DNA of 64,000 nt from 40CM-4-68-19 sp036513415 (GTDB lineage: Bacteria > Myxococcota > Myxococcia > Myxococcales > 40CM-4-68-19), in the NCBI GenBank assembly GCA_036513415.1, contig DATBZA010000059.1:1-64000 (forward strand). The letters are read 5' to 3'. The translations under genes and the position numbers were made by a program. Positions 41,222-49,934 of the stretch are shown one piece after another (positions within the stretch are counted from its first letter, which is position 1; the number at the start of each line of letters is the position of its first letter). Under the pieces are notes generated by a model, which was not told where the DNA came from, did not search any database, and was given only the letters and a program-made list of their open reading frames with translations.

Positions 41222-42627
41222 GGACACTTCCCGATCAAGGCGCGGAGCTTGGCTTGCGAGGGCTGGCTCTTCTGCACTTCGATCAGCGCGACCCGGCACT
41301 CGGCGAAGACGCTGGTGGCCAGGCACGCGGAGCCGGTGATCTCGGGCGGGCAGGAGACTTCCTTGATCATGAACGGCGAGTTGCCCAGGCGGCTGATCTG
41401 GGAGACCACCTCGCCGGTCGCCGTGTCGATGATGGCGACGCCGTTCGTCTTCTCGGTCACCACCGCGATCAGATCCGACGCCCCGGTCCGCACGATGCGG
41501 ACCATGTCGGCGGGCGACGCCGGCATGGGAATGACCTTGCGCACGCGCGGGGCAACGGAGGGCTGTGCCGGAAGCTCGATGCGGACGAGCGTGTCGGGAT
41601 TGCGCATCGTCGCCCAGAGCGTCGTCGGCGCTCCCGTAGTGGGATCGGGATCGCCGAGCAAGAACTGCACCGTGTCGATGCTGAGCAGGTCGGTGCGAAG
41701 GTCGAACAGCACAGGGTCGGCCGCGTTGCCGACGTCGACGTTGAGGATGCGAAGGTAGTTGTTGGTCACGCCGTTGCAGAGGGCGCTCCCGGGCTCGCCG
41801 GCGCCGAAGCTCGCCGAACGAAAGTAGCAGCCGCCGAGGTAGAGCTGCCGGCGCACGGAATCGAAGACCATGGGGCCGACCCCGAAGCCGCCACCGACGA
41901 AGCGGGAACCCGCACGCATGGTGAAGACCAGACCCCAAGGAGGTTGCATGTCGATCGCGGCGACCGCGGTGCTCGTGTAGAGGACGCCCGAGCTGATCTG
42001 GTCGATGTGGGGGATCACCGAGGAGACGAAGAACACAGGCCGGGTCGGGGGAGAGTTGGTCCCGTTCTGCACGACGGCGGTTCCGGGCACGATGGTGTAG
42101 GGCCCGTCGACGCCGTTCGCCGTCAGGTTGAGCAAGCCAGTGCGGCAGTCTTTCGTGACGTCGTTGCCCGTGCCGGGCAGGCAGTGGAGCAGGCCCCCCG
42201 GATCCACTTGCACCGCGTTCACGTTTCCGCTGTCCCGAGAGCCGGTCAACGCGACCGTTCCATCGACGCTGAGCGTGAGGGGCCCGGCGTAGCTGCCGAT
42301 CAGCACCCTCCCGGGGACGTCGCCGGGTTGGATCTGCACGACGCACTTGTTCGGGTCCGCATCCGGGCGGTCGCAGTCGAGCTGCAAGCGGAAGGTTCGG
42401 TCGAGGAAGTCTCGGGAGAAGGTCAGGATCGTCCCGGAGTCGAACGCGTGGTTGAAGTTGCCGTTGGCGACCAGCAACGTTCCATCTGGCGCGCTCGCGA
42501 GCCCGGTGGGGAAGAAGAGACGCGGGTTCTGCGGGCCATTCGGGCCGAACGGAGGCGGCAGCACCTCAGGCGGCATCGTGTTGCAGGCTGCCAGCAGCGC
42601 TGCTGCGGCGATGGCGCTCTTCGTCAT
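41218..42627 (-). CDS. lipoprotein with propeller-like repeats
   Basis: A 469-aa protein with a clear lipobox (MTKSAIAAAALLAACN). Blade-like repeats include GLASAPDGTLLVANGNFNHA, TLSVDGTVALTGSRDSGN and DLIAVVTEKTNGVAIID. Several cysteines (DCDRPDADPNKC; CPPEITGSAC; GKCP at the end) could form disulfides. The start is ATG 42627, just before the signal; the frame stays open a little further upstream. It lies 35 bp downstream of glyS on the same strand and is coupled to the larger lipoprotein gene. Confidence 0.75.
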   Translation of the reverse strand: MTKSAIAAAALLAACNTMPPEVLPPPFGPNGPQNPRLFFPTGLASAPDGTLLVANGNFNHAFDSGTILTFSRDFLDRTFRLQLDCDRPDADPNKCVVQIQPGDVPGRVLIGSYAGPLTLSVDGTVALTGSRDSGNVNAVQVDPGGLLHCLPGTGNDVTKDCRTGLLNLTANGVDGPYTIVPGTAVVQNGTNSPPTRPVFFVSSVIPHIDQISSGVLYTSTAVAAIDMQPPWGLVFTMRAGSRFVGGGFGVGPMVFDSVRRQLYLGGCYFRSASFGAGEPGSALCNGVTNNYLRILNVDVGNAADPVLFDLRTDLLSIDTVQFLLGDPDPTTGAPTTLWATMRNPDTLVRIELPAQPSVAPRVRKVIPMPASPADMVRIVRTGASDLIAVVTEKTNGVAIIDTATGEVVSQISRLGNSPFMIKEVSCPPEITGSACLATSVFAECRVALIEVQKSQPSQAKLRALIGKCP

Positions 42628-42662
42628 GCGAGCGGCCTTCCTAGGGCCGACTGGCTGTCCGG

Positions 42663-44750
42663 TCAAGCCGTTTTCTCGACCTGCAGCTTGGAGAAATCGG
42701 CGAGCGGAGCGAAGAGCTCATGCAGGGCCCGCAGCAGCGCGAGGCGATTGTCGCGCTGCGCGGGGTCGGGATCCATCACCATCACTTCGTCGAAAAATCG
42801 ATCGACCACCGGCCGGAGCTCGGCGAGGGCAGCGTACGCGGCGGGGTAGTCCTCCTTCTCCGCCAGCGCCGTCGAGACGCGATCGCGGCTTCGATCGAGG
42901 GCGTCGGCGAGGGACTTTTCGGCGGGGACCTTGCACAGGCTCTTGTGGAAGCCGACCGGCGCGATCCCCTTCTGCTGCGCCTGGGCGAGGATGTTGCCGA
43001 TGCGCTTGAACGCCGCCGCGGTGGCCTCGAACTGCGCCCGGCTCTTCTCGCGGACGGTCTGCAGCGCCACCAGGCGCTTTTCCAGGCCGATCAGGTCGCG
43101 AGCGCCGGTGTGCAGGGCAGCCTGGATGGAATCGGGCTGCGCCGTCTGCTTCATGAGCACTTCCAGGCGCCCGAGCAGGAACTGCCAGATGCGCTCGCGC
43201 CCTTTGGCGTCGTCCTTGCCGTGCAGCTTCTGCGCGGCCCGCAGCGCCTCGTCCACGTCGAAGCGGTATCCCCGGGCGAGCGTGACGCGCAGGAGCCCGA
43301 GGGCGGCGCGGCGCAGGCCGAAGGGGTCGGCCGTGCCGGTGGGCTCCTTGCCCAGCGCGAACAGGCCGACGAGCAGGTCCAGCCGGTCGGCCATTCCGAG
43401 CAGCGCTCCCAGATCGCCGGAGGGCAGCCGGTCCTCGGCTCCGCGCGGCAGGTAGTGTTCGAAGATGGCGTCCGCGACCGCGGGTTCGACGCCTTCGTGC
43501 AGCGCGTAGACGCGGCCCATGGTGCCTTGCAACTCGGGGAACTCGCCGACCATCCCGGTGGTGAGATCCGTCTTGCACAGCTCGGCCGCCTCCGCCAGCT
43601 GGCGGGGATCGCCGCGGCCGGTCGCGCCATGCAGCCAGAGCGCGAGCTCGCGCAGGCGCTGGACCCGGTCGAGCTCGGTCCCGAGGCCCTGCAGGAACGT
43701 CCGCCGGCCCAGCTTCTCCAGGCGCGAGCGCAGCGGGACCTTGCGGTCCTCGTCCAGGAAGAACTTGGCGTCGGAGAGGCGCGCGCGCAGCACGCGCTCG
43801 TAGCCCCGCCGGCTCACGGCCGGGTCGCGGACCTTGGTGTTCGAGATGGCCACGAAGGCGGGAAGCAGCTCGCCCCTGTCGTTCTGCACGGCGAAATACT
43901 TCTGGTGCCCGCGCATCTCGCTGATCAGCACCTCGGGCGGGAGCTGGAGGAATCCCTTGTCGAAGGTGCCGGTCACGGCGAAGGGTTCCTCGACCAGCCC
44001 GGTGACCGTTTCCAGCAGATCGGGGTCGGGCCGGGGCACTCCGGATGCTTCGCGTGCGCCCCTGGCGACCTCCTCGGCGATCCGCTTGCTGCGCTCGGCC
44101 CAGTCCGCCAGCACGTGCGCCTTCCGCAGCGCGGAGACGTAATCCTTGGCAGCGGGGAGCGGGAATTCCTGCGGCGCGGCGAACCGGTGGCCGCGCGTCT
44201 TCGGGGCGCTGGTCACGTCGGCGAACTTCACCGGGAGCGGTTTTCCGTCCAGCGTGGCGCCGATCCAATGCACGGGACGCGCGAACGCGTCCGCCTCCAG
44301 CCAGTCCCAGCGCATCGACTTGCGGAAGGGAATCCCACGGATGGTCGCCTCGAGAATCGGCGGCAGCGCCTCGGCGGCCGTCTGCCCGCGCACCTGCTGC
44401 TCGACCACCACCCGGTCCCCTTCGATCTTCAGCGCGTCCAGCGACACGCCAGCCTTGCGCGCGAAGCCTTCCGCGGCTTTGGTCCACTTGCCGTCCTGCA
44501 TCGCCTGCTTCGCGGGAGGGCCGGAGAGCTGCCGGCGGACGTCCGGCGCCTTCGCGGCGATGGCATTCACGATCAAGGCCAGCCGGCGCGGGGTCGCGTA
44601 GGTGGAGATGTTCGCGCGCTGCCCCTCGCCCTCGCCGTTCAGGCGCGCTTCGGCGAGCGCCCGGTTGATCTCCGCGGCCATCCATTCCAGGGCGGGCTTC
44701 TGGAAGCTGGCGGGCAGCTCTTCGGTGCCGATCTCGAACACCAGGTCCAT
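42663..44750 (-). CDS. glyS: glycine--tRNA ligase beta subunit
   Basis: Beta subunit of the bacterial alpha2-beta2 glycyl-tRNA synthetase; it recognises and positions the tRNA. The 695-aa length is normal. Conserved regions include FEIGTEELPA at the N-terminus, the GPPAKQAMQDG segment, EVLISEMRGHQKYFAV, the ELCKTDLTTGMVGEFPELQG stretch and the C-terminal DALR-type anticodon domain ending in FDEVMVMDPD. Its ATG directly follows the glyQ stop (TGA then ATG), so the subunits are coupled. Confidence 0.98.
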   Translation of the reverse strand: MDLVFEIGTEELPASFQKPALEWMAAEINRALAEARLNGEGEGQRANISTYATPRRLALIVNAIAAKAPDVRRQLSGPPAKQAMQDGKWTKAAEGFARKAGVSLDALKIEGDRVVVEQQVRGQTAAEALPPILEATIRGIPFRKSMRWDWLEADAFARPVHWIGATLDGKPLPVKFADVTSAPKTRGHRFAAPQEFPLPAAKDYVSALRKAHVLADWAERSKRIAEEVARGAREASGVPRPDPDLLETVTGLVEEPFAVTGTFDKGFLQLPPEVLISEMRGHQKYFAVQNDRGELLPAFVAISNTKVRDPAVSRRGYERVLRARLSDAKFFLDEDRKVPLRSRLEKLGRRTFLQGLGTELDRVQRLRELALWLHGATGRGDPRQLAEAAELCKTDLTTGMVGEFPELQGTMGRVYALHEGVEPAVADAIFEHYLPRGAEDRLPSGDLGALLGMADRLDLLVGLFALGKEPTGTADPFGLRRAALGLLRVTLARGYRFDVDEALRAAQKLHGKDDAKGRERIWQFLLGRLEVLMKQTAQPDSIQAALHTGARDLIGLEKRLVALQTVREKSRAQFEATAAAFKRIGNILAQAQQKGIAPVGFHKSLCKVPAEKSLADALDRSRDRVSTALAEKEDYPAAYAALAELRPVVDRFFDEVMVMDPDPAQRDNRLALLRALHELFAPLADFSKLQVEKTA

Positions 44751-45710
44751 TCAGGCCACCTTGAGCAGATCGGCGTAGCGCGACAGCTCCCGCTCGGCCA
44801 GGGAGCTATCTTTGAGACCCGGGAACTTCATCCCGGCGCGGGTGGCGAGATAGAGCTTCGCGCAGTCGTGCGCGAGCTTGCGCACGCGCAGGATGTAACC
44901 CTGCCGCTCGGTCACGCTGATGGCGCCGCGCGCGTCGAGCAGGTTGAAGACGTGCGAGCACTTCAAGCAATAATCGTAGGCGGGCAGGGGGAGCTTCTTC
45001 TCGATCAGGGCGCGGCACTCCTTCTCGTACTCTTCGAAGAGGCGGAACAGCCGGTCCGGGTCGCTGGCGTGGAAGCTGTATTCGCTCTGCTCGCGCTCGT
45101 TCTGCCAGAAGACGTCGCGGTAGGTGAGCTTCGTGCCGTCGGGATAGGTGCAGAAGACCAGATCGTAGATGTCGTCGACGCCCTGCAGGTACATGGCGAT
45201 GCGCTCGAGGCCGTAGGTCAGCTCCGCGGAAACCGGATGGCACTCGAACCCGCCCGCCTGCTGGAAGTAGGTGAACTGGGTCACCTCCATCCCGTCGCAC
45301 CAGACTTCCCAGCCCAGACCCCAGGCGCCCAGCGTCGGCGACTCCCAGTCGTCCTCTACGAAGCGCAGATCGTGATCCCGGGAGGTGATCCCGATCGCCT
45401 CGAGCGAGCCCAGATACAGGTCCTGCACCTCTTTCGGGCTGGGCTTGAGGATGACCTGGTACTGGTGGTGCTGGTGCAGGCGATTGGGGTTCTCGCCGAA
45501 GCGGCCGTCGGCCGGACGGCGCGAGGGCTCGACGTACGCCACGTTCCACGGCTCCGGCCCTAGCACTTTCAGGAACGTCGCCGGGTTCATGGTCCCCGCG
45601 CCCACTTCCAGGTCGTACCCCTGCATCAGCGCGCAGCCGCGTTCCGCCCAGTAAGTCTGTAGCGCGAGGAGGAGGCCCTGGAAGTCCTTGGGAGCGCTCG
45701 CGTTCGGCAT
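44751..45710 (-). CDS. glyQ: glycine--tRNA ligase alpha subunit
   Basis: Catalytic class IIc subunit, 319 aa. It starts with the family block FQGLLLALQTYWAERGC and has MNPATFLKVLGPEPW, the RRPADGRFGENPNRLHQHHQ region with FQVI-type YQVILKP, and GFECHPVSAELTYGLERIAM (motif 3). ATG 45710 gives the standard length; the frame is open much further upstream, but without resemblance. It diverges from the PilZ gene, with a perfect hairpin in the shared leader region. Confidence 0.98.
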   Translation of the reverse strand: MPNASAPKDFQGLLLALQTYWAERGCALMQGYDLEVGAGTMNPATFLKVLGPEPWNVAYVEPSRRPADGRFGENPNRLHQHHQYQVILKPSPKEVQDLYLGSLEAIGITSRDHDLRFVEDDWESPTLGAWGLGWEVWCDGMEVTQFTYFQQAGGFECHPVSAELTYGLERIAMYLQGVDDIYDLVFCTYPDGTKLTYRDVFWQNEREQSEYSFHASDPDRLFRLFEEYEKECRALIEKKLPLPAYDYCLKCSHVFNLLDARGAISVTERQGYILRVRKLAHDCAKLYLATRAGMKFPGLKDSSLAERELSRYADLLKVA

Positions 45711-45756
45711 CGGGCGCCGGAACGTAGACGCAGGACGGGGATTCTGCAAGGGCGCA

Positions 45757-45787
45757 GGCGGACCCCTACGGTGCATAGGGGTCCGCC
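45757..45787. repeat. perfect 11-bp hairpin between glyQ and the PilZ gene
   Basis: GGCGGACCCCT (45757-45767) and AGGGGTCCGCC (45777-45787) pair perfectly around a 9-nt loop. It lies 47 bp before glyQ and 125 bp before the PilZ gene. Neither side has a T-tract and there is no T-box specifier or antiterminator pattern. It may be a REP-type element or an operator; the GGGG(T/A)CC core resembles the GGGGACA hairpins. Confidence 0.75.
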
Positions 45788-45911
45788 GAATCTCGCGGGT
45801 TCCGGGGCCTGAAGGCTGCGGGCGTGATGTCGCAGCTTTCCGCACGCCGGTAACTGGACCGCTATCCCGCCCGGGTGTGTACTCGCTCGAGGATTCGGAC
45901 CGGGGGGCCCG

Positions 45912-46637
45912 ATGCCAGCAGAACTTCGCAACGCGAAAGCGGCGCTTTTGCGCCTTCGTTTTCCTTCGCTCGACCAGCTGCGGGCGCACCTCCACATCGA
46001 AGACAACGCCACGCTGCTCTTCTTCCGCGACGCCAGCCTGGACCTGCCGGCGGGGACGCCGGCGCTGGTGGAGGTCGTGTTCGACACCACCGAGGAGACG
46101 CGGGTGGTGCGCACGACCGTGCTGGCCCGCGCCGAGGGCCTGGGTCTGTGGCTGGCGATGCCGAACGCGCGCTTCGCGCGCGAGGTGAAGGAGCGCGGGC
46201 TGGTGGCGCGCAAGGGACGGCGCGTGGGCACCGATCGATACCTCCGCCTGAAGCGCCAGAGCGGAAGCGAGTTCATGGTGTTGTTGCTCGATATGAGCCT
46301 CTGTGGCGCCCGCATCGGGGGTGGCCTGCCGGCGCAACTCAGCCCCGGCGACGAGGTCGGGCTGCGGCTGGCATCGCCCGAGGCGGGGGATCCGTCCGAC
46401 GTCGGCCGCGCCCGGGTGGCATGGGTGGAGGCAGGGGAAGCGGGGGTGGCCTTCGCGCGGTCGGATCCGGCGAGCCGGTCTGCGGTGGCGAAGCTGTTCC
46501 AGACCGCCGAGTCTTGTTGGCGCTCGGCGCGCGAGGTGAGGCACCCGGACTCGTGCTGCCGGGGCGGACCGCTGATGGAGCCGCCGGTGCCGCGGGTGCG
46601 GATCGACGGGAAGCAAGCGGTGGCCGTGGCGAAGTAG
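45912..46637 (+). CDS. PilZ-domain c-di-GMP-binding protein
   Basis: A 241-aa protein with two beta-barrel parts, as in myxobacterial PilZ proteins: an N-terminal strand-rich half (DNATLLFFRDASLDLPAGTP; VVRTTVLARAEGLGLWLAMP) and a canonical PilZ domain (about residues 100-195). In that domain the basic RKGRRVGTDRYLRLKRQ stretch supplies the R-x3-R ligand and LDMSLCGARIGG the D-x-S-x2-G motif. It probably responds to c-di-GMP made by cyclases such as the two in this window. The C-terminal tail (about 200-241) is Cys- and Pro-rich and unassigned. Confidence 0.82.
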   Translation: MPAELRNAKAALLRLRFPSLDQLRAHLHIEDNATLLFFRDASLDLPAGTPALVEVVFDTTEETRVVRTTVLARAEGLGLWLAMPNARFAREVKERGLVARKGRRVGTDRYLRLKRQSGSEFMVLLLDMSLCGARIGGGLPAQLSPGDEVGLRLASPEAGDPSDVGRARVAWVEAGEAGVAFARSDPASRSAVAKLFQTAESCWRSAREVRHPDSCCRGGPLMEPPVPRVRIDGKQAVAVAK

Positions 46638-46672
46638 GAAGGACGGCTGCCCGCAGGCGCGCGAACCGTGGA

Positions 46673-47194
46673 CTACTTCTTCTTGTTCACCGGCGGCGCC
46701 ATGAACGACACGTTGTCTCCCGCCGCTGGCTCCGCAGCCTGCGGGTCGCCGCGCATCTGATCGAGGATGGACTTGTGCGTATCGAGCAGCGACTGCAGCT
46801 GCTGCAAGAACGAGCTCCGCGCCCGCTTGAGCTCCTCGATCTCCCCCACCAGCGCCATCCTCCGCGCCTGGGCGTTGGCGATGATCTTCTCTCCCTGCAG
46901 CTCCGCGTTGGAGAGGATGATGTCCGCCTCCTTCCGCGCGTTGACCTTCATCTCCTCCGCCAGCTTCTGGGTGGTGGTCAGCGTCTGCTGGAGCAATTGC
47001 TCGCGGTCCTTGAACTCGTTGATCCGCGCTTCGCGGCGGCGAAGCTCCTCGTCCTGCCGGTTGAGCTTCCGGGTCAGGTCCTCCAGCTGCGAGGCGACCA
47101 GGTCGAGCCAGGCGCGGACCTCGCGCTCGTCCAGGCCCCCCAGCGTGACCTTGCGAAAGGTCTTCTGCTGCAGGTCGAGGGGGGTGAGCTTCAT
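46673..47194 (-). CDS. DivIVA-domain coiled-coil protein
   Basis: A 173-aa protein with the DivIVA start: MKLTPLDLQQKTFRKVTLGG and the YD-like DEREVRAWLD segment, then a long coiled coil (about residues 30-140) rich in Glu, Gln, Arg and Leu. DivIVA proteins mark curved membranes or poles and recruit division or growth machinery. In this protein the usual second hydrophobic residues of the N-terminal hook are partly different, so membrane targeting is inferred. The cyclase gene upstream overlaps its start by 4 bp (ATGA), so they share a transcript. Confidence 0.85.
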   Translation of the reverse strand: MKLTPLDLQQKTFRKVTLGGLDEREVRAWLDLVASQLEDLTRKLNRQDEELRRREARINEFKDREQLLQQTLTTTQKLAEEMKVNARKEADIILSNAELQGEKIIANAQARRMALVGEIEELKRARSSFLQQLQSLLDTHKSILDQMRGDPQAAEPAAGDNVSFMAPPVNKKK

Positions 47195-48294
47195 GGCTCC
47201 GAGGATACAGCCGCGGTCAAGGTTCCAGCTCGCTCGGCGGGCTCAGGCGTCACCGCCGCGTAGACGCCGCCGCGGCTCTCCGCCTTCACCCGGTACATGG
47301 CTTCGTCCGCGCGCCGGATGAGGGCTTCGGGGTCGCGGGCGTCATCGGGGAACGCCGCGACGCCGAGGCTGGCGGTGAGCGTGATCGGGCCGTAGGGCTT
47401 GTCGGCGAGGAACGGCTGGCGCGCGATCTCCGCGCCGATGCGCCGGGCGGCGGAGACCGCCTGGTCCTTGCTGGTCTCCGGCATGAGGATCACGAACTCG
47501 TCACCGCCGTAGCGCACGGGAACGTCGGTGGAGCGCAGCGTCTTCAACAGGAGCCTGCCGATCTCGTGCAGCACCTGCGAGCCCGCCTGGTGGCCGTGGC
47601 TGTCGTTCACCCGCTTGAAGTAGTCGAGGTCGAAGAAGATCACCGACACCGGGTGTCCGAAGCGGGTGGCGCGCATCACTTCCTGCTCCAGCGACCGCTT
47701 CAGATGGCGCGAGTTGAAGAGTCCGGTGTGATCGTCGAGGACGGTCAGCTCCTGCACCTTGTGGAAGTTGCGCGCGTTCTCGATGGCGATGGCGCTGAAC
47801 TCCGCCACGGTGCCGAGGATCTTCAAGTCCTCCTCGTGGAAGGCGCCGTCGTTGGGGCCGTTCACCAGCTCGATCACGCCCAGCGTCCGCTCCTTGAAGG
47901 TGAGCGGCACGCAGAGGATCGACTTGGTGTGGAAGCGCGAGGCCTTGTCGAAGCGGCTGGCGAACCGCGGGTCGGCGTGGACGTTCTTCACCAGGAGCGG
48001 CTGGTTGTTCTGCGCCACCCATCCCGCGATCCCCTCGCCCGGCTGGAGGCGCATGCCGAGGAGGCGATCCGACCCGGCCCCCACCGCCGCGTGGAAGTAC
48101 AGCTCGCCCGTGGCCTGGTCCTTCAGCAGCAGGGACCAATTGCTGGGCTTGAGCAGCTCGCTCACCTTCGCCAGGATGACGTGCATCACCTCGCCGATGT
48201 CCAGCGACGAGGTCAGGGCCTTCCCGATCTCGTTGAGGACGGCGAGCTCGTCGACGGTGCGCTGCAGCTCCCGGAGGAGATCCTTGCCCCTCAT
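47191..48294 (-). CDS. GAF-GGDEF diguanylate cyclase
   Basis: A 367-aa soluble protein: a short helix, a GAF domain (about residues 25-170, with GEGIAGWVAQNNQPLLVKNV) and a GGDEF domain (about 190-345) with intact RYGGDEF. RSTD five residues before it matches the RxxD inhibitory site. It makes c-di-GMP under control of a ligand or redox signal sensed by the GAF domain. The start ATG (48294) overlaps a 13-bp palindrome (TACACCGAGTGTA, 48296-48308) that could be an operator. It is coupled to the DivIVA gene, which hints at localised signalling. Confidence 0.9.
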   Translation of the reverse strand: MRGKDLLRELQRTVDELAVLNEIGKALTSSLDIGEVMHVILAKVSELLKPSNWSLLLKDQATGELYFHAAVGAGSDRLLGMRLQPGEGIAGWVAQNNQPLLVKNVHADPRFASRFDKASRFHTKSILCVPLTFKERTLGVIELVNGPNDGAFHEEDLKILGTVAEFSAIAIENARNFHKVQELTVLDDHTGLFNSRHLKRSLEQEVMRATRFGHPVSVIFFDLDYFKRVNDSHGHQAGSQVLHEIGRLLLKTLRSTDVPVRYGGDEFVILMPETSKDQAVSAARRIGAEIARQPFLADKPYGPITLTASLGVAAFPDDARDPEALIRRADEAMYRVKAESRGGVYAAVTPEPAERAGTLTAAVSSEP

Positions 48295-48351
48295 TTACAC
48301 CGAGTGTACTTCCGGTTGTCGCGAGGCGCCAAATCTTGTAGAGGCGGCGCG

Positions 48352-48906
48352 ATGAAGCTTTTGCTCTGCTCCGCCTCGCCTCGCCGGCGTGAATTTCTCG
48401 AGCGGCTCGGGGTGCGCTTCTCTGCGTCGGCGGCGCACATCGACGAATCGCGCAAGGCCGGCGAGCCCGCGCTCTCCTATGTGCGAAGGATGGCTCGCGA
48501 AAAGGCGGAAACCTGCACGCGCGCGGGGCACGTGACGCTCGCGGCGGACACCGTCGTGGTGGTGGGGGACGAAGTGCTCGGGAAGCCGCGCGACAGGTCT
48601 GATGCCGAGCGCATGCTGCGGCTCCTCTCCGGCATCGAGCACCGGGTGATCACCGCCGTGTGCGTGCCGCCCGAGGTGCGCTCGGTGGAGACCGCCGTGA
48701 CGTTCGCGCCCCTCTCGGAGGCCCAGGTCCGCTGGCTGGCCGCCTCCGGCGACGGAGACGACAAGGCGGGAGCGTACGCCGTGCAGGGGCTGGCGGGCGC
48801 GTTCGTGGAGCGGCTCGACGGAAGCTTCACCAACGTGGTGGGTTTGCCGCTCGCCGAGACGCTGGAGATGCTGGCGGAAGCCGGCGTGGACCTGCCGTGG
48901 ACGTAG
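48352..48906 (+). CDS. maf: Maf-family nucleotide pyrophosphatase
   Basis: A 184-aa Maf protein, a house-cleaning pyrophosphatase for non-canonical or pyrimidine nucleoside triphosphates. The motif SASPRRREFLERLG opens the protein; LAADTVVVVGDEVLGKPRD carries the catalytic aspartate, and DKAGAYAVQGLAG plus GSFTNVVGLPL are also diagnostic. ATG 48352 fits the family start exactly. It diverges from the cyclase gene 57 bp away and overlaps yggS by 10 bp. Confidence 0.95.
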   Translation: MKLLLCSASPRRREFLERLGVRFSASAAHIDESRKAGEPALSYVRRMAREKAETCTRAGHVTLAADTVVVVGDEVLGKPRDRSDAERMLRLLSGIEHRVITAVCVPPEVRSVETAVTFAPLSEAQVRWLAASGDGDDKAGAYAVQGLAGAFVERLDGSFTNVVGLPLAETLEMLAEAGVDLPWT

Positions 48907-49550
48907 CCGCGGGTCTCACCCGGGTGCGCGAGCGGATCGCGGCCGCGTGCTCGAGGGCGGGGCGCGACCCCGCTTCCGTGCGCCTGGTCGCGGTGAGCAA
49001 GACCAAGCCGGTCGAGATGCTGCGCGCGGCGCAGGCGGCGGGGCAGGCGATCTTCGGCGAGAACTACGCGCAGGATCTGCGCGAGAAAGCAGACGCGCTT
49101 CCGGGCGTGGAGTGGCACTTCATCGGCGGGCTGCAGACGAACAAGGCGAAGCTGGTGGTGGGCCGGGCCGCGCTGATCCACACCTGCGACCGGGTCGCGC
49201 TCGCGCAGGAGCTGTCGAAGCGCGCGAAATCGGCCGGCATCACGCAGCGAGTCCTGCTGGAGGTCAACGTCGGGCGCGAGCCACAGAAGGCCGGGGCGCT
49301 CCCGGAGGACGTTCCCGCATTGCTCGAGAAGGTCCGCGCGCTGCCGTCGCTCGCGCCGCTGGGCTTGATGTGCATCCCTCCCGCAGAGGGCGACCCGCGC
49401 GCGCACTTCCGCTCGCTGCGCCAGCTCGGACAGGGCCTGGGCCTGCCCGAGCTGTCGATGGGGATGAGCGCCGACTACGAGATCGCCATCGAGGAGGGAG
49501 CGACCCTGGTGCGCGTGGGGACGGCGATCTTCGGAGAGCGCGCGGGGTGA
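48897..49550 (+). CDS. yggS: YggS-family pyridoxal-phosphate homeostasis protein
   Basis: A 217-aa PLP-binding protein that keeps free vitamin B6 in balance. The PLP lysine is in VAVSKTKP (about residue 36); other family blocks are FGENYAQDL, WHFIGGLQTNKAK, LLEVNVGREPQKAG, LGLMCIPP and LSMGMSADYEIAIEEG followed by VRVGTAIFG. GTG 48897 lies inside the maf end (10-bp overlap), which gives the family N-terminus. YggS often neighbours proC; here proC is 5 kb further on, beyond a repeat island. Confidence 0.95.
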   Translation: MDVAAGLTRVRERIAAACSRAGRDPASVRLVAVSKTKPVEMLRAAQAAGQAIFGENYAQDLREKADALPGVEWHFIGGLQTNKAKLVVGRAALIHTCDRVALAQELSKRAKSAGITQRVLLEVNVGREPQKAGALPEDVPALLEKVRALPSLAPLGLMCIPPAEGDPRAHFRSLRQLGQGLGLPELSMGMSADYEIAIEEGATLVRVGTAIFGERAG

Positions 49551-49569
49551 GGGCGGCGGACTCGGGGGA

Positions 49570-49834
49570 TTGAATTGGGCAGACCTTCCCGACGGCTGCT
49601 GGGGCCATTGGAGGTCGCAGGACGTCGGGGTTGCGGGGCGCCGGCAGTGGAAGCCTGAGCGGCTCCGCCTGGCCGTCCGTGGGGGAGGATCGCCGGTCCC
49701 CTTTGCTGGTCGCGAGGCGCCGCGGGGTGGGCTGATCGGTCCCCACACTGCGGCACGGCGCTGGCTCGCGCACGGCACTGGCTCGCGCATCGGCTTCATC
49801 GATCCAGCGTCCGCGGAAGGTCTGCCCAAATCAA
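49570..49834. mobile_element. MITE-like element with 20-bp terminal inverted repeats
   Basis: TTGAATTGGGCAGACCTTCC (49570-49589) is mirrored by GGAAGGTCTGCCCAAATCAA (49815-49834), one mismatch in 20. The 225 bp between have no gene; they hold a short tandem GGC(G/A)CTGGCTCGCGCA. Size, end structure and location between genes suit a non-autonomous element, but no target duplication is clear and no related transposase is in the window. The right end is shared with the 120-bp repeat that follows. Confidence 0.5.
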
Positions 49835-49934
49835 TCAGGCCGGCGTTCTCACCAGCTTCCATCCGGCTCCAGCATGCAGGAGGGACCGACGCTCCCTGGC
49901 CGTCGCCGCTGCGAGGAGGTCTGCCCATATCAGC
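49815..49934 (-). repeat. 120-bp repeat punctuated by GGGCAGACC motifs, copy B
   Basis: Inverted copy of 35786-35912. On the minus strand it reads CTGATATGGGCAGACCTCC at one end and TTGATTTGGGCAGACCTTCC at the other. It lies about 125 bp before the aldehyde dehydrogenase gene; the remaining bases up to 50057 show nothing recognisable except the gene's leader. Confidence 0.82.

Noticed and set aside
45711..45911. T-box riboswitch controlling glyQS
   Set aside because: There is a strong hairpin but no T-box sequence, specifier loop or terminator/antiterminator pair.
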